Shown: positions 58,826 through 64,000 of the stretch, piece after piece | How the letters are laid out: every line of letters starts with the position of its first letter | How positions within the stretch are numbered: position 1 is the stretch's first letter | Assembly: GCF_001995215.1 (NCBI RefSeq) | Contig: NZ_MUXN01000016.1 | Coordinates: forward strand, 62,001-126,000 | Length of the DNA: 64,000 bases | From: Amycolatopsis azurea DSM 43854 | Lineage (GTDB): Bacteria; Actinomycetota; Actinomycetes; Mycobacteriales; Pseudonocardiaceae | Direction of reading: 5' to 3' | Position numbers and translations under genes: made by a program | The notes under the pieces: generated by a model | What the model was told of the DNA's origin: nothing | The model's database searches: none | What the model saw: the letters and a program-made list of their open reading frames with translations, nothing else

Positions 58826-59347
58826 GAAGTCCCCGGACACCTTCCCCCGCAACCGCACCGCCGAAACCACCTTCCCTTCCTCGATCAATCGCTCGACTTC
58901 GGCCCGCGAAAGACCACAACCTTCCGCGATCAGCCGCACGGGCCGGACCGGGATCCGCGCCGCGAAGTGCACCGAGACGTCGCGAAAGTCCTGGTGGCAC
59001 GGCGGGTCGACACAGAGCCGCCAGGCGCCCTCCCAATCGAGGGAGACGTGGTTGCGGCGAAGGACGGACGGATCGGCGAGCAGTTCGGCCGCCAGGCCGG
59101 GGTCGTTCTCGTGCAGCCGGTTCAGCAGCTCAGGCCGGACGGAGCGGACGTTCACCCGCTCCAGGACCGTGAGCTTCGCGGTGTCCCCGCATACGGTGCA
59201 GCGCACGAGGAGCCAGACGTCGAGGAGTTTGTGATTGGCGTTGACCCGGAATTTGCCGTTCGCCCGGAATCGCCCGGACGCGCAAGCGTGGCAACGGCGC
59301 AGGACGGTTGGCAGGCAGGTGGGTACGACCACCCAGTTTTCGAGCAC
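58805..59347 (-). CDS. DUF1062-family protein
   Basis: A 180-residue protein. CHAC near the N-terminus (VLRRCHACASGRF) and CTVC further on (LLVRCTVCGDTAKL) suggest a zinc ribbon. LERVNVRSVRPELLNRLHENDPGLAAELLADP and RRNHVSLDWEGAWRL define DUF1062. The C-terminus has a short S4-like RNA-binding motif (GLSRAEVERLIEEGKV). GTG 59347 is my start; the ribosome-binding site is weak and the upstream frame lacks conservation cues. Role unknown. Confidence 0.8.
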   Translation of the reverse strand: MLENWVVVPTCLPTVLRRCHACASGRFRANGKFRVNANHKLLDVWLLVRCTVCGDTAKLTVLERVNVRSVRPELLNRLHENDPGLAAELLADPSVLRRNHVSLDWEGAWRLCVDPPCHQDFRDVSVHFAARIPVRPVRLIAEGCGLSRAEVERLIEEGKVVSAVRLRGKVSGDFTFTLKR

Positions 59348-59537
59348 AGGAAATACACCCGTTCCAGTGAGAAGTCCGCAGCAAGAAGAGGCACGGCGCG
59401 AAGACGCGACGCGCGACGAAATCAGCGCTCGGGAGGTCTCACAGGGTGTACAACGGCAGGCCCTCGGCTCGACGACGTGGTCCGGCAGCACGGTAATGGC
59501 CCCAGCGCGGTCGCTCCACCGGTTTTCCGAACACGAC

Positions 59538-59569
59538 AAAGGCCCCCTGACCGAAGTCAGGGGGCCTTC
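59538..59569 (-). terminator. Terminator of the betaine operon
   Basis: AAGGCCCCCTGAC (59539-59551) pairs perfectly with GTCAGGGGGCCTT (59556-59568), loop CGAA. It lies 13 bases beyond the choline oxidase stop. On the minus strand a short TTGTCG follows. Confidence 0.7.
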
Positions 59570-59581
59570 ACCGCGCGAAAC

Positions 59582-61135
59582 CTAGGCGCGCGCGTCCTCC
59601 TTCAGCATGTCCGCGCACTTCTCGCCGATCGCCATCGTCGTGATGCACGGGTTCACCGCCACCAGGAACGGCATCGCCGAACCGTCGGCGACCCGCAGGC
59701 CTTCGACGCCGCGCACCCGCAGCCGGGCGTCCAGCACGGCCAGCGGATCCTCGTCGCCGCCCATTTTCGCGGTGCACGAGGGGTGATAGACCGTGTTGTG
59801 CGTCTTGCGCAGGTAGTCCGCGATCTCGTCGTCGGTCTTGACGTCCCTGCCGGGCGCCAGTTCCGTACCCGCCCATTCGTCCAGTGCGGGCTGCTCGGCG
59901 ATCTTGCGGGCCAGTTTGATGCCGTAGGTCATCACGCGCATGTCGTGCTCGTCGGTGAAGTACCGCGGGTCGACCTTCGGCTTGTCCCGGTAGTCACGGC
60001 TGCGCAGCCGCACGGTGCCGGTCGACCGCGACCGGGTGACGTTCGGGGTCAGGCAGAAGCCGTTCTCCGTCGTCGGATAGCCGTGCCGCAGGGTGTTCAT
60101 GTCGAACGGTACGGAGCCGTAGTGGAACATCAGGTCGGGCCGGTCGAGGCCGTCTTCCGTGGACGTGAAGATGCCGATTTCCCACCATTGCGTGGATTCG
60201 GTGGTCATCGGCTGCAGCGCGTCCCACTGGATGACGCCTTCGGGGTGGTCCTGCAGGTTCTCGCCGACGCCGGGGGAGTCCACCAGGACGTCCACGCCGA
60301 CCTCGCGCAGATGCTCGGCGGGCCCGATTCCGGACAGCATCAGGAGTTTCGGCGTGTCGATCGCGCCTGAGGACAGGATGACCTCGCGCCGCGCGCGCAG
60401 CTTGACGCCGTGGATCAGGTCGTCGGCGAGGTACTCCGCGCCGGTGCAGCGTTTGCCGTCGAACAGCAGCCGTCGGACCCGGGCGCCGGTGATGATCTCC
60501 AGGTTCGGCCGCTTGCCGATGATCGGGTGCAGATAGGACACCGACGCCGACGAGCGCGTCCCGTCCTCGCGCGCGTTGATCTGGAACCAGTTCGCGCCGT
60601 GCGTCACGGTCTTGCCGGAGTTGAACTCCGTCCGCGGGATGCCCGCCTGCTCGCAGGCTTGCAGGAGCGCGACGCCGGTCGGATCGTTCGGCGGCACCGA
60701 CCGGATGGTCACCGGGCCCGAGCGGCCGTGGTGGTCGCCCGGGCCGTCGTTGGTCTCGAGTCGCTTGTACAGCGGGAAGATGTCCTGAGCCGACCAGCCG
60801 GGCAGGCCGAGCGACGACCATTCGTCGAGGTCCTCGGCCGGCGCCCAGAACGCGATGCACGAGTTGTGCGACGAGCAGCCGCCGAGCACCCGCGCGCGGG
60901 CGTGGCGCAGGAAGGAGTTTCCGGAACCCTGCGGCTCGACCAGGTAGTCCCAGTCGTAGCCGGATTCCAGCAGGCCCATCCACTTCGTCAGTTCCAGCAC
61001 CGCCGGATCGTCCACATCGGACGGTCCGGCCTCCAGGAGCGCCACGGTGACGTCCGGGTCTTCCGAGAGTCTCGCCGCGACCACCGAACCCGCCGTCCCG
61101 CCGCCGACGACGATGTAGTCGAACTCTCCGGTCAC
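59582..61135 (-). CDS. codA: Choline oxidase (GMC oxidoreductase)
   Basis: A 517-residue GMC flavoprotein. FDYIVVGGGTAGSVVAARLSE binds the FAD dinucleotide. Compared with Arthrobacter globiformis choline oxidase, the known functional residues are kept: Trp52, His90 (covalent FAD) and Ser92 in GCSSHNSCIAF, Glu299 in LQDHPEG, Trp318, His338, Val449, His451 in NTVYHPS and Asn495 in AVNPCIT. It oxidises choline to betaine aldehyde and on to glycine betaine, reducing O2. GTG 61135 overlaps the permease stop (GTGA). Small differences at HPSCTAKMG and NPCIT may affect the second half-reaction. Much longer open frames upstream are read-through in the wrong gene. Confidence 0.85.
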   Translation of the reverse strand: MTGEFDYIVVGGGTAGSVVAARLSEDPDVTVALLEAGPSDVDDPAVLELTKWMGLLESGYDWDYLVEPQGSGNSFLRHARARVLGGCSSHNSCIAFWAPAEDLDEWSSLGLPGWSAQDIFPLYKRLETNDGPGDHHGRSGPVTIRSVPPNDPTGVALLQACEQAGIPRTEFNSGKTVTHGANWFQINAREDGTRSSASVSYLHPIIGKRPNLEIITGARVRRLLFDGKRCTGAEYLADDLIHGVKLRARREVILSSGAIDTPKLLMLSGIGPAEHLREVGVDVLVDSPGVGENLQDHPEGVIQWDALQPMTTESTQWWEIGIFTSTEDGLDRPDLMFHYGSVPFDMNTLRHGYPTTENGFCLTPNVTRSRSTGTVRLRSRDYRDKPKVDPRYFTDEHDMRVMTYGIKLARKIAEQPALDEWAGTELAPGRDVKTDDEIADYLRKTHNTVYHPSCTAKMGGDEDPLAVLDARLRVRGVEGLRVADGSAMPFLVAVNPCITTMAIGEKCADMLKEDARA

Positions 61136-62643
61136 TGTGCTGCCTCCTCGGGATGTGCTTCCGCGGCGTGATCGGCGAGGACGCCGCTCTTGTGCCGCAG
61201 GACGAACCAGTAATACGCGAAACCGACGACCGCCACCGCGCCGACGAACAGCACGGCCCCCCATTCGAGGTACCAGTGATAGGGCTCTGTCGCGTTGTAG
61301 ACCTCGCGCCGCGGCCATGCCAGGTTGACCACGATCGCACCGCCCCACAGCACGCCGAGGATGTTGACCGGCAGCCCCAGTTTGCCGAGGGAGAAGTACT
61401 TGGTGCCCTCGACCTTCGGCGGCGGCCACTGCCCGCGGAAACGCTTCACCAGCATCGGGACGGTGACCAGCAGGTACGCCAGGTAGATCATGATGATGCC
61501 GATGCTGGTGATCACCGTGAAGATCTGCGGCTGGCCGACGTTGACCACCAGGATCAGCACCGCGATGACGCCGGACACGATCGCGGGGACGACCGGCGTC
61601 TTCGTCTTCGGTGAGACCCGCGCCAGGTGCTTTCCGGCGGGCAGGTTGTTGTCGCGGCCCATCGCGAACATCATCCGGATCGCCGCCGACTGCACGGCCA
61701 GGTTGCACACGGTGATCGCGATGACCACCGCCAGCAGGAAGATCGTGCCGACGGTGCTGCCGAGCACGTCGAGGACGATGAACTGCAGGCCACCGGTCGC
61801 GATCTGCGGGTTGTCGATGTCGCCCACGGCCATCAGCGCCAGCAACAGGATGAGCCCGCCGATGACGAACGACGCGATGAGCGCGCGCAGGATGGCCTTG
61901 GGCGCGTTCTTGCGCGGGTCGTGCGATTCCTCGCCGAGCGAACTGGCGGTGTCGAAGCCGTACATGACGTAGGTCGACGCGAGCGAGGCGACCAGGAACG
62001 CCCCGAAGTAGCCCCACGGCTGGTCGGCGCCGGTGTCGTTGGTCTGCATGACGACCTCGGGGCCCCGCGTGATGTTCACCGCGAGCGCGACGATCAGCAG
62101 GACCGCCGCGATCAGTTCGATGAACACGCCGGCACTGTTGATCCGCGCCATCAGCTTCACGCCCCAGGCGTTCACCAGCGTGGTGAACAGGATCAGGATC
62201 GTGCCGAGGATGACCGCGTTCACCGCGCTGTCGCCGGAGAACGAGAAGAACGACGAGATCTGGGGGAGCGTGATCTGGTAGGCCAGCGCCACGGCCGCGA
62301 TGCTGACGATGGACGCCGTGAGCATCATCCAGCCCGCCAGCCACGCCACGTGCGGGCTGCCGAGCCGTTTCGACCAGTTGTAGATCGAACCAGCCACCGG
62401 GTAGTGCGCCGCCAGTTCGGCGAACGACAGCGCGACCATCAGCTGCCCGACGAACACCATCGGCCACGACCACCAGTAGGCGGGCCCGCCGAAGCTGAAG
62501 CCGAAGTAGAACAGCTGGAAGGTGCCGGTCAGGATCGAGATGTAGCTGATTCCCGCGGCGAAGGTGTGGAAGTTGCCGAGCGTTCTTTCGAGTTCCTGTT
62601 TGTAGCCGAAACCGGCCAAGCCGTCATCGGAAGGAGTGCTCAT
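61132..62643 (-). CDS. APC-family permease, probable choline or betaine precursor importer
   Basis: A 503-residue permease with 12-14 helices, amino acid-polyamine-organocation family. FGYKQELERTLGNFHTFAAGISYISI at the N-terminus and the TM6-TM7 segment MYGFDTASSLGEESHDPRKNAPKAI are typical of the bacterial GABA/choline-like branch. In the operon it stands between the aldehyde dehydrogenase (16-base gap) and the choline oxidase (4-base overlap), so it probably brings in choline or a closely related amine. ATG 62643 has GAAGGAGTGCTC-like upstream bases. Known bacterial choline carriers are mostly BCCT or ABC types, so this is unusual. Confidence 0.8.
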   Translation of the reverse strand: MSTPSDDGLAGFGYKQELERTLGNFHTFAAGISYISILTGTFQLFYFGFSFGGPAYWWSWPMVFVGQLMVALSFAELAAHYPVAGSIYNWSKRLGSPHVAWLAGWMMLTASIVSIAAVALAYQITLPQISSFFSFSGDSAVNAVILGTILILFTTLVNAWGVKLMARINSAGVFIELIAAVLLIVALAVNITRGPEVVMQTNDTGADQPWGYFGAFLVASLASTYVMYGFDTASSLGEESHDPRKNAPKAILRALIASFVIGGLILLLALMAVGDIDNPQIATGGLQFIVLDVLGSTVGTIFLLAVVIAITVCNLAVQSAAIRMMFAMGRDNNLPAGKHLARVSPKTKTPVVPAIVSGVIAVLILVVNVGQPQIFTVITSIGIIMIYLAYLLVTVPMLVKRFRGQWPPPKVEGTKYFSLGKLGLPVNILGVLWGGAIVVNLAWPRREVYNATEPYHWYLEWGAVLFVGAVAVVGFAYYWFVLRHKSGVLADHAAEAHPEEAAQ

Positions 62644-62659
62644 CGGCAGTTTCCCGTCT

Positions 62660-64000
62660 TTAGTTGGATGCGGCAGGCTCCCCGGAGAACCAGCGCTGTG
62701 GTGCGGGCCGGAGGTTCTGGTAGATGTGCTTGGCCTCCGTGTATTCGGCGAGTCCGGTCGGGCCGAGTTCCCGCCCGAAGCCGGACTGCTTGTAGCCACC
62801 CCATTCCGCCTGCGGCAGGTACGGGTGGAAGTCGTTGATCCAGATCGTGCCGTGCCGCAGCCGGTTCGCGACCCGCTGCGCGCGGGACGCGTCGGAGGTG
62901 AACACCGCGCCCGCGAGGCCGTAATGCGTGTCGTTGGCGATGCGGACGGCGTCGTCCTCGTCGGTGAAGGTCTCGACGGTGAGCACCGGGCCGAACGATT
63001 CGTCGACGACGGCGCTGCTGCCCTGCTTCACGTTGTCGAGGATGGTCGGCAGGTAGTAGTGCCCCTTCGCGAGTTCGCGATCGTCGGGGCGTTTGCCGCC
63101 GGTGCGCAGGACGGCGCCCTCTTCCAGCGCCCTCGCGACGTAACGTTCGATCTTTTCCAGATGGGCGGCCGAGATCAACGGACCGGTTTCAGCCTTCGGG
63201 TCGAAAGGTCCACCCAGTCGGATCAATTCGGCCCGCCGGACGAGTTCGTCGACGAACTTCTCGTGCCACTCCTCCTGGACGATCAGGCGGGCACCCGCCG
63301 AGCAGACCTGCCCGGAGTGCAGGAAGACCGCGGTCAGCGCGTAGTCGACGGCGGTGTCGAAGTCCGAGTCGGCGAAGACGACGTTCGGGTTCTTGCCGCC
63401 CAGTTCCAGCGCGACCTTCTTGATGGTGGACGCGGCCGAGGCGGCGATGATCTTCCCGGTCGCCAGGCCACCGGTGAACGAGACGAGGTCGACGTCCGGG
63501 TGCTCGGACAACGGCGCCCCCGCCTGCGCGCCGGCGCCGAGCACCAGGTTCGCGACGCCGCCGGGCAGCCCGGCCTCGGTCAGCAGCTTCATCAGCATGA
63601 TCGAGGTGTGCGGGGTCAGCTCGCTGGGCTTGAGGACGAAGGTGTTGCCCGCCGCGAGCGCGGGGGCGACCTTCCAGATGGTCTGCAGGAGCGGGTAGTT
63701 CCACGGCGTGATCAGCCCGCAGACCCCGACCGGCTCGTGCACGATCCGGCTGAACGCGTCCGGGTTTCCGGTGTCGACCACGCGGCCGGCGTCGTTCGCG
63801 GCGAGCTTGCCGAAGTAGCGCAGGCAGGCGGCGATGTCGGCCATGTCGTATTCGCTCTCGACCAGCCGTTTCCCGGTGTCGAGCGACTCGGCGCGGGCGA
63901 AGGCCGCGGCGTCGCGGTCGAGCAGGCCGGCGGCCTTCAGCAGCAGGTCACCGCGTTCTGGAGCGGGAGTGGCGGGCCACGGGCCGGTGTCGAAGGCCCT
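62660..64000 (-). CDS. betB: Betaine aldehyde dehydrogenase (partial at window edge)
   Basis: The frame is open from the window end to 62660; the N-terminal part lies outside. NAD(P)-dependent aldehyde dehydrogenase motifs are intact: VLKPSELTPHTS, catalytic Glu in LELGGKNP and catalytic Cys in HSGQVCSAGARLI. The C-terminal TIWINDFHPYLPQAEWGGYKQSGFGRELG is very like GbsA/BetB. It converts betaine aldehyde to glycine betaine. With choline oxidase downstream, which can itself oxidise the aldehyde, it may remove released aldehyde. First gene of the visible operon. Regulation lies outside the window. Confidence 0.85.
   Translation of the reverse strand, partial: RAFDTGPWPATPAPERGDLLLKAAGLLDRDAAAFARAESLDTGKRLVESEYDMADIAACLRYFGKLAANDAGRVVDTGNPDAFSRIVHEPVGVCGLITPWNYPLLQTIWKVAPALAAGNTFVLKPSELTPHTSIMLMKLLTEAGLPGGVANLVLGAGAQAGAPLSEHPDVDLVSFTGGLATGKIIAASAASTIKKVALELGGKNPNVVFADSDFDTAVDYALTAVFLHSGQVCSAGARLIVQEEWHEKFVDELVRRAELIRLGGPFDPKAETGPLISAAHLEKIERYVARALEEGAVLRTGGKRPDDRELAKGHYYLPTILDNVKQGSSAVVDESFGPVLTVETFTDEDDAVRIANDTHYGLAGAVFTSDASRAQRVANRLRHGTIWINDFHPYLPQAEWGGYKQSGFGRELGPTGLAEYTEAKHIYQNLRPAPQRWFSGEPAASN

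Noticed and set aside
59348..59537. Plus-strand frame 59235-59585 as a gene
   Set aside because: It is antisense to DUF1062 and its leader, has skewed composition and no start signal. I see nothing definite in this gap.
59582..62473. A 963-codon frame suggesting a permease-oxidase fusion
   Set aside because: The upper half is the permease read out of frame; GTG 61135 overlaps its stop and opens the FAD motif at once.

Overview
The window is high-GC actinobacterial chromosome. GTG starts, 1-4 bp start/stop overlaps and strong 3' palindromes are everywhere. Three things point to Pseudonocardiales, most likely Amycolatopsis: a principal sigma factor with a long Lys/Ala-rich N-terminus; a block (43.2-56.6 kb) whose gene content and order match Mycobacterium tuberculosis Rv2689c-Rv2703; and families of palindromic intergenic repeats. 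The genus is an inference; no 16S gene is present.

Layout. 0-6 kb: an aminophosphonate uptake and catabolism operon (FAD amine oxidase-like enzyme, phosphonatase-like HAD hydrolase, four-gene ABC importer) beside the cut end of a GntR/UTRA regulator, with a DasR/PhnF-like operator between them. 6-7 kb: two paralogous lipoproteins, each behind its own CAACC-N17-CGTC promoter. 7-17.6 kb: class I fumarase, SigB-type sigma factor, dtd, a methyltransferase gene broken by an in-frame amber codon, an M20 amidohydrolase, pseudouridine catabolism (psuK, psuG) in a run with an HD phosphohydrolase and Spo0M, and small conserved DUF genes. 17.6-25.5 kb: a secreted protein, a palindrome island, an RND exporter, a BrkB-like membrane protein and an SF2 helicase. 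25.7-30.5 kb: a xylose-type ABC importer (xylFGH) with a ROK regulator and a perfect dyad upstream. 30.5-38 kb: a TetR/hydrolase pair with its operator, a zinc-ribbon miniprotein, an EamA exporter, a GNAT, a cationic amino acid permease and a NarL-type two-component system. 38-43 kb: small membrane proteins, a methyltransferase plus membrane-anchored partner, a secreted protein and a PPOX protein.

43-56.6 kb is the conserved core: sigA, ppgK, suhB, cei, DUF4193, DUF3093, dut, DUF3710, a hydrolase, an OB-fold protein, DUF3159, the TrkA-type potassium regulators ceoC/ceoB, a KimA-like potassium permease and a TrmA/RumA-like RNA methyltransferase. 56.6-59.5 kb holds an orphan small protein, a DUF222-HNH endonuclease behind a LexA box, a second palindrome island and DUF1062. 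59.5-64 kb is a glycine betaine operon: a GbsA/BetB-type aldehyde dehydrogenase cut by the window edge, an APC permease, and a choline oxidase that keeps the known catalytic residues.

The most unusual material is small: the ECF-type promoters in front of the twin lipoproteins, the amber-split methyltransferase, the SOS box on the HNH gene, and the dispersed 48-bp palindromes that bound larger palindrome islands about 40 kb apart. I see no tRNA, rRNA, CRISPR array, prophage or insertion sequence.
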